Positions 8,252-17,094 of a stretch of DNA of 34,105 bases are shown here, piece after piece. A program made the translations under genes and the position numbers. This DNA is from an uncultured Gammaproteobacteria bacterium (GTDB taxonomy: Bacteria > Pseudomonadota > Gammaproteobacteria > Pseudomonadales > Ketobacteraceae). Every line of letters starts with the position of its first letter. Positions within the stretch are counted from its first letter, which is position 1. The stretch is from the NCBI GenBank assembly GCA_913063495.1, contig CAJXXT010000035.1, forward strand, positions 1-34,105, read 5' to 3'. The notes beneath the pieces were generated by a model, which worked only from the letters and a program-made list of their open reading frames with translations, ran no database searches and was not told the DNA's origin.

Positions 8252-9304
8252 TTATGCTGGATTCGATATGGCTCGTTGTCTTATCTCATCTGGTGATAAT
8301 CCTTTCCATCGGCGTAACGCTCGCCTGAAATTGGATGCATCGCTATATCCTAGCTGTAATGCTACTGCCTCAATATTCATGCTGGATTCAGTTAATAACT
8401 CTTCCGCTTTTTTTAATAAATAATCTTCCTTAAGGGAGCGAAAGGAAAGACCTTCTTCTTTTAAGCGTCGTCGCAGTGTACGTTGAGTTAACCCTATTTG
8501 TGTTGCGACTTGGTTTAAATCTGATTTTCTATTCGGAAGGTTGTGAAACTGCTGGCGAACTTGATCACCAACACATGATGAATTTTGTAGTGATTGAAAT
8601 TCACTTTCAACAGTGATTTCATAATCCTTGCGATGAATCTGGTGACAAAATAAGGAGTGAGCATTGAGCTCAGTGGCAGGAAAGATAAGCTGAGTTGTTG
8701 GATGACCAAAGCTTATTTTGGAGTGGAAAATTTCGTGGTACTTTTCTTTGTAAGAAGGAGCGTCGTGGGAGAACTTGCATTCGATGAGTGTAAGTGGTCG
8801 ACCGATCAACTGAGCTGTTGATGTTATTATACTGGCGACAATACTTTCTGTGTGTAAACGAACCCCGGGAGAGTTAGCGTCAACTGCATTGGTATATTTG
8901 AAGGTGAGGTATGCAATATCTTTTTCAATTGTCACATGTCCTATCATTGGTACTTGTAGAAGGTATTGGTATCGTTCTGCCGTTTCGATAGCATCACGAA
9001 GTGTTGGCATTGATGCCAATAACATTCCAACACGATCTCTTGAGAAAAGCCCTATTCGGCAACCCATTTGTAATCCAATATCTTGATTCGGCAATCCCCT
9101 ACCGACATTGGCAATAATTTTGATTTGATCTTTCATGGAAAATACAAGGGGATCACGTTCGAGGTCCGCTACTCCTAAGCTTGTGTCTTTTAAGCAATCA
9201 GACAATGAGATTCCATTCCCTGATGCTATCTGTAATAAAAGTTGAGTGCGATATTTTTGTATAATTGTCGCAATCGGAGAGTGATAGGTTCCTTTAACTG
9301 TCAT
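8252..9304 (-). CDS. AraC-family transcriptional regulator (OruR-type, arabinose-binding-like N-domain)
   Basis: The protein has 350 residues from the preferred ATG at 9304, which has an AGGA about 8 bases upstream; an earlier in-frame Met at 9376 lacks these signs. Residues about 25-210 resemble the N-terminal domain shared by OruR/VirS-type regulators (GLQMGCRIGLFSRDRVGMLLASMPTLRDAIETAERY). Residues about 250-345 are the AraC DNA-binding region with two helix-turn-helices: VATQIGLTQRTLRRRLKEEG, and AVALQLGYSDASNFRRALRRWKGLSPDEIR. Such proteins activate nearby catabolic or lipase genes in response to a small ligand. It is divergent from the hydrolase lipoprotein starting at 9452, with 147 bp between, which makes that gene the likeliest target (inference). 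Confidence 0.9.
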   Translation of the reverse strand: MTVKGTYHSPIATIIQKYRTQLLLQIASGNGISLSDCLKDTSLGVADLERDPLVFSMKDQIKIIANVGRGLPNQDIGLQMGCRIGLFSRDRVGMLLASMPTLRDAIETAERYQYLLQVPMIGHVTIEKDIAYLTFKYTNAVDANSPGVRLHTESIVASIITSTAQLIGRPLTLIECKFSHDAPSYKEKYHEIFHSKISFGHPTTQLIFPATELNAHSLFCHQIHRKDYEITVESEFQSLQNSSCVGDQVRQQFHNLPNRKSDLNQVATQIGLTQRTLRRRLKEEGLSFRSLKEDYLLKKAEELLTESSMNIEAVALQLGYSDASNFRRALRRWKGLSPDEIRQRAISNPA

Positions 9305-9451
9305 TTTGTATCCTGGGTTCAATTGTCCACAACTGACCTTGATTTGGCCGTGCTTCACTCGCGAACTACAGCACAACTTTATTTATATTGATAATTCATT
9401 TGAAGTTTCTGATAAATCTAACAATGTTTATTTAATAATAAAGAGGGTGTT
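9305..9451. promoter_or_regulatory. Divergent promoter region between the AraC regulator and the lipoprotein hydrolase
   Basis: This 147-bp gap separates two divergent starts. The right half is very AT-rich, with several TATAAT-like words near 9,385-9,430. A GAGGG sits just upstream of the ATG at 9452 and an AGGA upstream of the regulator's start. I cannot identify a specific operator; AraC-type half-sites would be expected here. Confidence 0.45.
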
Positions 9452-11263
9452 ATGTATAGGTATCATTATATTTTTATGGCGGTTTTTATTTTGATGTTAA
9501 CGGGTTGTGGTGGAGAAGCTGTTCCAGAAGCGAAGCAATTGGGTAGTGCTCGGGATTGGAGTAATGAGGATGTTGATGCAGTGGTGTCCTCAACTTTAGA
9601 AAAAATTTACTCACCGTTAAAAGGTGTTGCTGCGGCAGCTCCTGACATATGTGACAATATCCAATTTTTGCGCATGAAACACCGAGATGCTCCTGATGCT
9701 GCCAGTGAGGCTGATGCCGTCTTTTTAATGATGCCTGGTATATTGGCAGGGGCAAACTCATTTGAATATTTAGGGCGACAAATGGTGTATATTGCGGAGA
9801 AGCAATATGGTGAGCACATTGAGGTTTGGGGTGTTGATAGACGAGCGAATTGTCTGGAAGACCTCTATGCCTTTAATTTTGTTGAAGAATTTGTTACTGA
9901 TTCGGCTGAGGCCGAAGATATTTTGTTAGGGTATTATTTTGAAGATAAACCTCATAATGGAAAAACCTTTGGCGGATTTTTAACATCTAGTCAGCTACCT
10001 TACTTGGAAGAGTTTGGTTTGGCGTTGGCCACGGAAGATATGTTTACCATTATGGAGACCATGATGCCTAATCAGGAAGATAGGCAAGCAAAGTTATTTG
10101 TCGGAGGCCATTCTCTTGGTGGAATACATACGTCAGTTTTTTTGGCCTGGGATAAAGATGGTGATCCACTAACAACCGATGATGCTGGGTATGCCAATAC
10201 AGCAGGAGCATTTGCATTGGATTCAATTTTAACTCCATTAAATGAGATACCAAACTATATCGCGTCTTTGATTCCTTTTCACCTTGGGGCGTTGGGGTTG
10301 CCTGTAGTAAATTTGGGGACAAAGCTTGCTTATAGTGGGGCGGTCGCCGGTTTGGCTAGTAATAAGATTGGTCGTACCACCACATTTAACAATAGCTTTT
10401 CATCTAGAGTATTGGCGTTGCCGGAGGCTATTGCTGCTTTGGCAGTAACGGGCCCTGATTTGCCCAGTGCAGCGCTGAAGAATTTTCCTCAAGAGCCAGA
10501 TGTTAATTTTATTATGGATATGATGAACACTCGAAATATCAATGACCTGCTGCATGGTCCGGATCTTCGAGAGTACAGCTATACCCAAGAATCTCTGGTG
10601 GGCCTATTTTTTGATGACAATTTTTCTACGTTAGGTTTTTTAGGAACAAGTTTGGGGCATCTTAATGGTGGGGCAATGGCAAAAAAAGCACCGTTGTTGA
10701 GTTTTCTAAATGACCTGCCATTACTGGGGAACTTTGTTGATGCTTTTTACACACCAAGGCAGCAGCATATCGGCACTGATACGGAAACATTGTACCACTG
10801 GGCCAATTTTGATGAAGTTGCTAGTCCTAGCGATACTGAATATACCGATACATCCGGTCGATACGTATTTACCAATCATGCTTCAGAGATGTCTGATATT
10901 AAGGATTTTACTCGGGCGTTGTATAAGGGTGAAACAAACTTTACGGAATGGTATTTTACGACACGTATTATTATCGATTCATTTTTTGGCATTCCTTTTC
11001 CTCATGCTACAGACTTTGGCTTAAATACCTATCATGCCGATGCCTCGCTTGCAGTGCCTAGAATTGAATTTATTGGTAGTGAGGGAGTTGTAAAGCCATT
11101 ATTGGATTTGGGACTGATTTCTGATATTGGTGCACAGCGTGTCATGTTGGAAGGAATGAATCACTTAGATCCAATGTTTGCCGTCGCAAATGCCTCTGCT
11201 CATTATTACAACCCTGTTATCGGCACGTTGTTAGCGTTTGCACGAGAACACAGGTCAAATTAG
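9452..11263 (+). CDS. Secreted lipoprotein alpha/beta hydrolase, probable lipase
   Basis: The 603-residue protein has a hydrophobic N-terminus and an LTGCGG lipobox (Cys19). The hydrolase core follows: a strand with FLMMPGILAGANSFEYLG (probable oxyanion-hole region), WGVDRRANCLED, then VGGHSLGG with Ser221 as the predicted nucleophile. A C-terminal GMNHLDPMF supplies the likely catalytic His571. The start at 9452 is supported by a GAGGG seven to eight bases upstream. A neighbouring divergent AraC-type regulator suggests inducible expression. The architecture fits an outer-membrane-anchored lipase or esterase; the substrate is not readable. It is not an evident duplicate of the 699-residue lipoprotein at 4734: the two share the fold and export mode but not visible sequence. 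Confidence 0.8.
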   Translation: MYRYHYIFMAVFILMLTGCGGEAVPEAKQLGSARDWSNEDVDAVVSSTLEKIYSPLKGVAAAAPDICDNIQFLRMKHRDAPDAASEADAVFLMMPGILAGANSFEYLGRQMVYIAEKQYGEHIEVWGVDRRANCLEDLYAFNFVEEFVTDSAEAEDILLGYYFEDKPHNGKTFGGFLTSSQLPYLEEFGLALATEDMFTIMETMMPNQEDRQAKLFVGGHSLGGIHTSVFLAWDKDGDPLTTDDAGYANTAGAFALDSILTPLNEIPNYIASLIPFHLGALGLPVVNLGTKLAYSGAVAGLASNKIGRTTTFNNSFSSRVLALPEAIAALAVTGPDLPSAALKNFPQEPDVNFIMDMMNTRNINDLLHGPDLREYSYTQESLVGLFFDDNFSTLGFLGTSLGHLNGGAMAKKAPLLSFLNDLPLLGNFVDAFYTPRQQHIGTDTETLYHWANFDEVASPSDTEYTDTSGRYVFTNHASEMSDIKDFTRALYKGETNFTEWYFTTRIIIDSFFGIPFPHATDFGLNTYHADASLAVPRIEFIGSEGVVKPLLDLGLISDIGAQRVMLEGMNHLDPMFAVANASAHYYNPVIGTLLAFAREHRSN

Positions 11264-11293
11264 AGAGAAGAATAAAGGCCATTAATGTCTGGG

Positions 11294-11336
11294 CTCAACA
11301 TCCCACCAAGGTATTCCGGAAATGGAGGGTGTTGAG
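11294..11336. terminator. Inverted repeat between convergent genes, possible bidirectional terminator
   Basis: CTCAACATCCC pairs with GGGTGTTGAG around a 22-base loop, leaving one unpaired base. It sits in the 80-bp gap where the lipase (plus) and DUF924 gene (minus) converge. There is no adjacent U-tract on either strand, so terminator function is inferred from position only. Confidence 0.45.
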
Positions 11337-11342
11337 TTGGGA

Positions 11343-12008
11343 CTAAAATGACGAAAATGGTTGCCTTAAAAAATTAGACTCCTGAGGAGTAGAGTCTCGG
11401 CCAAGTATTTTATTCCTATGAGGAAAACGACCAAATTTCTTTATAATTTGCCGGTGTCGAAGGGCACCGATATATTCCATTGTAAGAATTGGCTTGGATA
11501 AGTAATTAGCATCTTTGATGGCTTTTTTATATAGAGAGACGCATTTGTCTTGTAGCGATAAATCTTCTTTGTGCATAAGAGGCAAATAGAAAAAATGCTT
11601 GGTTACCGCATCAAATAGGTGGTCGTCATTATTTTCTAGTGCATTAATCGCTAATTCAAAAACCTTTTTATCCTGAGCAAATGCTTTTTCAGTTCCTCTG
11701 TGGATATTTCGTGGGAATTGGTCAAGTAAGATAATTAGCGCTAATCGTCCAAGAGAGTGTGCTTCCCAAGAATCATATTTCCCATTGCTGGCATGTTCGA
11801 GATCAACACTAAATTCGGCTCGAATTTCATTGTCTGCATTTTGGAAAAAATCAAAAAAATGGCCGCCCCAATAAGGAAGTCTAGTAATAGAAAGTCTCAT
11901 CTCTTTTAGGCCAAAACGTTTATTCGGAATTCGGCCAAACCAAAATATCAAGATAGCTTCAATTTTTTGTTTATCTGGGTTTTCTAGTGTAGTTATATTA
12001 TCCAGCAT
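11343..12008 (-). CDS. DUF924 family protein
   Basis: The 221-residue soluble protein has the family's hallmarks in order: an ILIFWFG opening, SLGRLALIILLDQFPRNIHRGT, AFAQDKKVFELAI, a FFYLPLMHKEDLSLQDKC segment and the C-terminal FGRFPHRNKILGRDSTPQE signature. DUF924 proteins have a tetratricopeptide-like helical fold, about 180-220 residues, and are widespread in proteobacteria; no reaction is established. It is a single-gene unit, convergent with the lipase gene and divergent from the protease gene at 12204. The start at 12008 gives the usual family length. Confidence 0.92.
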   Translation of the reverse strand: MLDNITTLENPDKQKIEAILIFWFGRIPNKRFGLKEMRLSITRLPYWGGHFFDFFQNADNEIRAEFSVDLEHASNGKYDSWEAHSLGRLALIILLDQFPRNIHRGTEKAFAQDKKVFELAINALENNDDHLFDAVTKHFFYLPLMHKEDLSLQDKCVSLYKKAIKDANYLSKPILTMEYIGALRHRQIIKKFGRFPHRNKILGRDSTPQESNFLRQPFSSF

Positions 12009-12203
12009 CAGAATAGCTCCTTTTTATACTTTGATAGTTGTCGAAGTGTTATTGGTACAATATGCGATTGTTAAATCAATGTCAAACTACGGAATTGTCA
12101 CGTTGGATATCGTTAATTTGAATAACCCTATAATGCTTTGATCTTATCTGGTCGAAATATGGTCAGGTATAGTGGGTGTAAGGGAAAATGGTAAGGTGTG
12201 ATT

Positions 12204-13700
12204 ATGAAAAGTGCTTCTTCAGCGTTTATATTTGTGGGTAATATTTTATTAATCATAGCGTTAGCATCAGTTGCTCAGGCTGAAGAGGTTTCTAAAGGTT
12301 CTACGAGAAAACCTGTTTTTGATCACTGGACGATAGAACGTATTAACGGGGCAACTCCTCGTGACCTTGTGATAGATCATCGAGGGTTGGGATATTTAAA
12401 AGAAAAGGGCGGTAATTTGAAGCCCCACGGACATCAGATTGAAGCCATTAATACCACGGCGACTACATCGGCAGTTAAGCCAGCAGCTAGGCCATCGTCA
12501 CCTGATGCCGATACAGTGCCTCCTACCATTTCTAATATGGATCCCGCGCAAGGTAGTGTGTTTGAAACTGCCTATACCTTTTCCGCAGTTGTTACCGATG
12601 CTAGTGGTCTTAAATCTGTAGTGTTTGTTGTTGAATATCCTGATGGTGTGACAACGCAAAGTTTTAATCCATCGCGTAGTGGGAATGTGTGGACAGCGAG
12701 TCTGCAGGGCTTCGCCGATGGTGATTGGAGTTGGTGGGTGGTTGCAAAAGACAAGGGGGCAAAAGGTGGTAATACGGCTACCTCTATGGTTGTTGATTTC
12801 ACTGTGGGTGTTAGTGAAAGTGGTACTGGAAATGGCACAGGCCCCGATACTATTATCAATGGTGCGTGGAGCTTTGATGGGGCGGTGCAAACAGCGGCAG
12901 GTAGAATCTATTTCGAAATGCCAAATAATCCTAAATGGAAACGCTGGGCTGGCTATGTTTGTTCCGGTACGGTTGTTGTTGATGGTGTTACTGGACGATC
13001 TATTATTCTTACGGCGGCGCATTGTGTTTACGATGAGGTTAACCATGCTTTTGCACGTAATGTAATGTTTATTCCCAATCAGGCAGGTACCACGGGTTCG
13101 GGAACGGATTTGAATTGTGGTAATGATCCTATGGGCTGCTGGGCTGCGTCCTATGGTGTTGTGGATAGCGAATGGGCAAGTCAAACGTTTCCAGATAACG
13201 TAAAATGGGATTATGCATTTTATGTGGTAGATGATGGTGACGTAAGTGCCTATGAAGGTAATGGTGTTCTTGGTGATATTTTAGATGTGGCAACAAGTCC
13301 TTTAGCAATGCAATTTTCCTCTCCCTCCGTTGATGATGGTGATGTAGGAAAGTTTAGCCTTGATTTCACCCATGCACTTGGTTATTCCTACAGTGACGAT
13401 CCAAATTTCATGTATTGTGCTGAAGACCTAACAATGGAAGGCGCTGTAAATTGGTGGCTACCAAGTTGTGGATTGTCTGGTGGAGCTTCGGGTGGCCCTT
13501 GGGTTCAACCTATGTCTGAGGGGACGGGTGATGGCTCGATTATTTCTGTTAATTCTTGGGGGTATGTCACATCACCAGGAATGGCAGGGCCAAGGTTAGA
13601 TGATACTTCAGCATCCTGTATATTCTCTTATGCGGTGTTGGAGGCGGAGCCAGAGTCACCGGCTCCAGGAAGTGCTGGCGTAGTACTTACCTGCCCTTAA
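12204..13700 (+). CDS. Secreted trypsin-like (S1 family) serine protease with an N-terminal Ig-like domain
   Basis: The protein has 498 residues from the ATG at 12204, placed 7 bases after an AAGG; the in-frame GTG at 12198 is too close to it. A signal peptide ends near VAQAEE. Residues about 95-200 begin with DTVPPTISNMDPAQGS and look like a bacterial Ig-like or fibronectin-like repeat. The protease domain starts near 215. Catalytic residues are visible: His273 in LTAAHC, Asp336 in KWDYAF and Ser429 in SGGASGGPW. Cysteine pairs and the lack of a further anchor point to a secreted, disulfide-bonded enzyme. It is probably used for extracellular protein breakdown. Its stop codon abuts the stop of the minus-strand gene that follows, with no spacer. 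Confidence 0.9.
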   Translation: MKSASSAFIFVGNILLIIALASVAQAEEVSKGSTRKPVFDHWTIERINGATPRDLVIDHRGLGYLKEKGGNLKPHGHQIEAINTTATTSAVKPAARPSSPDADTVPPTISNMDPAQGSVFETAYTFSAVVTDASGLKSVVFVVEYPDGVTTQSFNPSRSGNVWTASLQGFADGDWSWWVVAKDKGAKGGNTATSMVVDFTVGVSESGTGNGTGPDTIINGAWSFDGAVQTAAGRIYFEMPNNPKWKRWAGYVCSGTVVVDGVTGRSIILTAAHCVYDEVNHAFARNVMFIPNQAGTTGSGTDLNCGNDPMGCWAASYGVVDSEWASQTFPDNVKWDYAFYVVDDGDVSAYEGNGVLGDILDVATSPLAMQFSSPSVDDGDVGKFSLDFTHALGYSYSDDPNFMYCAEDLTMEGAVNWWLPSCGLSGGASGGPWVQPMSEGTGDGSIISVNSWGYVTSPGMAGPRLDDTSASCIFSYAVLEAEPESPAPGSAGVVLTCP

Positions 13701-14105
13701 TCAGATGTCCCCTTCATGTTGCGCAATGCAGCTATGAATTTTTCCTATATTCTCCGTCCATGTTGCTAACATGGCCTCTTTGTTGGGGCCATTAAATGAT
13801 GGGGTTAATACATCAAATAACGCTTGATACATACCGCCAAATATATTGCTTGGGACGCCAATAAGTCTGTGGTGTGACAGCATATCTTTTATCGTAAGCA
13901 GGGCAGATTCAGGGTTTTCACCAAATAGCATGAAATTACCGAGAATCTCTTGCATCATGTAATTTTCCCAATCGCTATTGCTATCACGAAAATCTTCTAG
14001 CTCTGGAAAACGTTTGTACATGATGTCGAAAACCGCTCGCGTAGGATCACCAAACTCTTCGACAATATGTTCGAGTGACTGATTTATGATTTCTTCTTGT
14101 AGCAT
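13701..14105 (-). CDS. Globin-like small helical protein
   Basis: The 134-residue all-helical, acidic protein has no signal or membrane segment. Length and pattern recall a group of bacterial globin-like proteins: an N-terminal helix ending in GDPTRAVFDIMYKRFPELEDF, then a MLSHHRLIGVPSNIFGGMYQALFDVL segment resembling the globin F-G region with a candidate heme-ligating His, and a final W-x-E-x-I-G-K-I helix. This assignment rests on pattern memory; heme binding is not proven. The gene ends exactly where the protease gene's stop codon ends, and lies about 115 bp from the alpha/beta hydrolase start-to-stop unit on the same strand. Confidence 0.45.
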   Translation of the reverse strand: MLQEEIINQSLEHIVEEFGDPTRAVFDIMYKRFPELEDFRDSNSDWENYMMQEILGNFMLFGENPESALLTIKDMLSHHRLIGVPSNIFGGMYQALFDVLTPSFNGPNKEAMLATWTENIGKIHSCIAQHEGDI

Positions 14106-14221
14106 GATAAAAGGCCCCTAAATTCAATGTTAAAAGTGTGCCGTTCGATTTTATAGGGATGCAATAGAAATAAAATTGTCCTACATCAATTCTACTTTTA
14201 TATTCGGTTTTTTTGTGATTT

Positions 14222-15181
14222 TTAGCTGTTGTTTGGTGTCGTCGATGTGCGTGTAAATTGTCGGATAACATTGGCAGTTTGCATGGGAGCTTCGATCATT
14301 GGCGCGTGGCCAATGTTTTCGAATATATGTATTTTTGAGTTTGGAATGAGTGATTTAAAAATCGGAGCATTACCTGCACTTAATACTCGGTCTTGTCTTC
14401 CCCAGGCAACAAGCGTGGGTGCTTTAATTCGGGTTAGTTCGTTTTTAAAGTCGTAGTTATGTTCAGATTCAAAAATATCTATCCAAATCTTTTTGTTGGC
14501 TTCAAGTCGTCCTACCATTTTTTCTGCAGATACTGCGGTAATTGGGAACGGAGAAAAGGGTGCGTTTTCCATTACGAAGTCCACAAGAAAAGGAAAGTCA
14601 TCAACGCTTTCGGGAATAAGAGGGTTTTCGCCTTTGCTGAGGAATTCATCGTATTCGCTTTTTACATCATTGATAAAACCAGGGTCGAGTAATATTGCAC
14701 TTAAAACATCTTCTGGATAAGTTGCTGCGTACAATGCGGTTATGGCACCACCCATGGAGTTTCCAGCAATATGAAAGGGTTCATTTGAAATGGACTTCAT
14801 AAATGTATGAAGGGTTTTTACTTGGGTATCAATGTCGTAATTGCTATTTAGATCTATCGAGCTTTCGCCGTGACCAGGAAGGTCAAGGGTTATGATATGG
14901 AAGTCATCCTTTAGTAAGGCGGATAGTTGTAGCCAGTTTTCTTTATATGCCCCAAAACCATGAATAAATAATAAGGTGGGCTTTTTCCCCTGCTGGTTGT
15001 TTTCTAGGTAGGAGATATCTAAGCCGTCAACCTGAGCATGTTTTTTAACCGTATTGGCTTCTGTCGTTAAATGATCCATCGCTGCCTGGTAAATATCATA
15101 GCGATAGTACATTCCACCAACATAGATGCTGGCACTAGTAATAACGACGATTAAACACAGTGATAGCAGTAGCTTTTTCAT
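14222..15181 (-). CDS. Membrane-anchored alpha/beta hydrolase
   Basis: The 319-residue protein has a single uncleaved N-terminal membrane segment (about 4-23) that would anchor it with the catalytic domain in the periplasm. The fold's landmarks are clear: FIHGFGAYKENW (oxyanion hole), DLPGHGES, the nucleophile elbow GNSMGG with Ser142, the acid in WGRQDRV (Asp264) and the His in NIGHAPMIE (His292). It resembles monoacylglycerol lipase or LipA-type esterases of marine gammaproteobacteria and Pseudomonas. The likely role is hydrolysis of short esters or lipid breakdown products, which fits the other hydrolases in the window. It is divergent from the aminotransferase gene at 15403. Confidence 0.9.
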   Translation of the reverse strand: MKKLLLSLCLIVVITSASIYVGGMYYRYDIYQAAMDHLTTEANTVKKHAQVDGLDISYLENNQQGKKPTLLFIHGFGAYKENWLQLSALLKDDFHIITLDLPGHGESSIDLNSNYDIDTQVKTLHTFMKSISNEPFHIAGNSMGGAITALYAATYPEDVLSAILLDPGFINDVKSEYDEFLSKGENPLIPESVDDFPFLVDFVMENAPFSPFPITAVSAEKMVGRLEANKKIWIDIFESEHNYDFKNELTRIKAPTLVAWGRQDRVLSAGNAPIFKSLIPNSKIHIFENIGHAPMIEAPMQTANVIRQFTRTSTTPNNS

Positions 15182-15402
15182 GGTAGAAATCCAGTAGGGT
15201 GGTGACGTGCTGTATAGACGTGATTATGATGGGGGCGGGGTTAAGTGTTGCCCTGTTAGTTATAAGGTTTTTGTGGAGATTACGCATACCCTAAATGGAG
15301 TATGGAGGCCTAGTTGTTCATCTATACCTAGTATGAACCGGCTGCTATGATCTTAAACGTGAGAAACTAAGCGTATTAACATTAGATAGTCGAGAGGTAT
15401 CC

Positions 15403-16584
15403 GTGTCAGATTCAATCCCCCCCAAAAAACCCTTTGCAGACCGTTTGAAGGATATTGAGCCGTTTCGGGTGGTAGAAGTGCTTACTCGTGCGAAACAGCT
15501 TGAGCACGAAGGGCGAGATATTGTGCATTTGGAAGCAGGGGAGCCGGATTTTGACACCGCATCACCTATTGTTGAGGCTGGCCAAGCGGCGTTAGCACGA
15601 GGTGATACACATTATACTCAGGCGGCGGGTATTCCGGCGTTACGTGAGGCCATATCTAGCCACTACAAACTAGATTATGGTTTAGACATTGGGCCAGAGC
15701 GAATTATGGTGACCTCTGGTGCGTCGGGAGCATTGTTGCTGATTGCAGGGTTGTTGATTAATCCTGGTGACAGCATGTTAATGGCTGATCCAGGTTACCC
15801 CTGTAATCGCCATTTTCTACGGCTAGTTGAAGGGCGGGGTCAGTTGATACCTGTTGGCCCTGAAGACCGGTATCAACTAACCGCTCGTATTGCAGAAAAA
15901 AACTGGGAGCAGAGCGCCATGGGTATTATGGTGGCGTCTCCGGCAAATCCGACGGGGGAGATACTAAGCAAACAAGAACTGACGGATCTTTATCAGTTGT
16001 GTGAACGCAAAGGCGGGCATTTGGTTGTGGATGAAATCTATCATGGCCTAACTTATGGAGACGATGCACCATCTATTTTGGAAATTACCGATCAGGCATT
16101 TGTGATGAATAGTTTTTCCAAATATTTTGGTATGACTGGGTGGCGTTTGGGTTGGTTGGTGGCACCAGAGCCCGCTGTTGCTGAAATGGAAAAATTGGCA
16201 CAGAATATTTTTATATCAACATCAACAATGGCTCAACATGCAGCATTAGCTGCTTTTGAACCGGCAACAAGAAAAATTTTGGACAAGCGACGAGATGAAT
16301 TTGCGGAACGCCGTGATTATTTGCTTCCGGAGCTTAGGCGGCTAGGTTTTGATATTCCGAATGTTCCTGTCGGTGCTTTGTATTTATATGCTGGGATTAA
16401 AAAATTCTCTAATGATAGCCAGAAATTTTGCATGGACATGTTAGAAAAACACGGCATAGCCATTACACCGGGTTTGGATTTTGGACATCATAAAAATAAT
16501 GAGTATGTTCGATTTGCTTATACAACAAGTATGGAGCGCCTAAAAGAGGCTGTTCGCCGTATGGATGCAGTATTAGGCAATTGA
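15403..16584 (+). CDS. Pyridoxal-phosphate-dependent class I/II aminotransferase
   Basis: The 393-residue cytoplasmic enzyme has full family length. The GTG start at 15403 follows GAGAGG at 15392-15397. Sequence landmarks: LEAGEPDFD near residue 45, the YTQAAGIPALR segment, VTSGASGAL for cofactor phosphate binding, ADPGYPC, SPANPTG (substrate loop), DEIYHGLTYG (PLP ring contacts) and NSFSKYFGMTGWRLG, with Lys240 as the Schiff-base lysine. It resembles aspartate/alanine-type aminotransferases of subgroup I-gamma; the precise amino acid is not determined. It is followed 52 bases later by a small SRPBCC gene that may be co-transcribed. Confidence 0.93.
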   Translation: MSDSIPPKKPFADRLKDIEPFRVVEVLTRAKQLEHEGRDIVHLEAGEPDFDTASPIVEAGQAALARGDTHYTQAAGIPALREAISSHYKLDYGLDIGPERIMVTSGASGALLLIAGLLINPGDSMLMADPGYPCNRHFLRLVEGRGQLIPVGPEDRYQLTARIAEKNWEQSAMGIMVASPANPTGEILSKQELTDLYQLCERKGGHLVVDEIYHGLTYGDDAPSILEITDQAFVMNSFSKYFGMTGWRLGWLVAPEPAVAEMEKLAQNIFISTSTMAQHAALAAFEPATRKILDKRRDEFAERRDYLLPELRRLGFDIPNVPVGALYLYAGIKKFSNDSQKFCMDMLEKHGIAITPGLDFGHHKNNEYVRFAYTTSMERLKEAVRRMDAVLGN

Positions 16585-16636
16585 GCTAGGAAGTTAAGCT
16601 AGGCAATTAAGCCAAGAATAAAACTTAGGAGTTATT

Positions 16637-17071
16637 ATGTTTGCAATTAATCACACGTTAACAGTGAATGCACCAACGGAAACGGTATGGAGCGTTATTT
16701 CTGATTTGGATGCCTATGGAGAATGGAATCCGTTTGTGGTTGCGTGTAATTCAACGTTAGAGATAAATACTCCGATTAACATGCAGGTGAAGTTGGTACC
16801 GTTTTTTGCTTTTCCTCAGAAAGAAACCATTATATCTCATGACCCTAGCCATCAACTAAGTTACGGTATTTCATTACCGTTTAATGCGTTGAGTAGCGTT
16901 CGTTGTCACCGGGTGAAAACCTTGACCCCGGGTGTAACAGAATATAAGTCAACATTTGAATTGTCGGGGTGGCTTTCACCGTTAGTTAAATGGATGTTAC
17001 AGTCGCGTTTGAAAAAGGGATTCGATGGAATGGCTGAAGGACTCCAGGAGCGTTCAGAGTCTTTCAGTTAG
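16637..17071 (+). CDS. SRPBCC (START/polyketide-cyclase-like) family protein
   Basis: The 144-residue protein has the typical length of a single SRPBCC domain. The opening, INHTLTVNAPTETVWSVISDLDAYGEWNPFV, is the classic first strand and helix pair that shapes the ligand cavity, and the C-terminal long helix (LKKGFDGMAEGLQ) closes the fold. These proteins bind hydrophobic ligands or act as aromatase/cyclases. In this neighbourhood, next to an MMPL transporter and lipid-linked enzymes, a lipid-like ligand is plausible but not proven. The start has an AGGAG 5-6 bases upstream. The gene converges with the transporter gene that ends at 17095. Confidence 0.85.
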   Translation: MFAINHTLTVNAPTETVWSVISDLDAYGEWNPFVVACNSTLEINTPINMQVKLVPFFAFPQKETIISHDPSHQLSYGISLPFNALSSVRCHRVKTLTPGVTEYKSTFELSGWLSPLVKWMLQSRLKKGFDGMAEGLQERSESFS

Positions 17072-17094
17072 CATGGTTGATTTTTTTGGTGTGT

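Noticed and set aside
10710-11024. Plus-strand open frame of 104 codons
   Set aside because: It is out of frame within the second lipase gene, whose own frame has the conserved residues.
12498-13184. Long minus-strand open frame of 228 codons
   Set aside because: It lies entirely opposite the trypsin-like protease gene, has low-complexity Thr/Arg/Ile-rich composition, and shows no motif.
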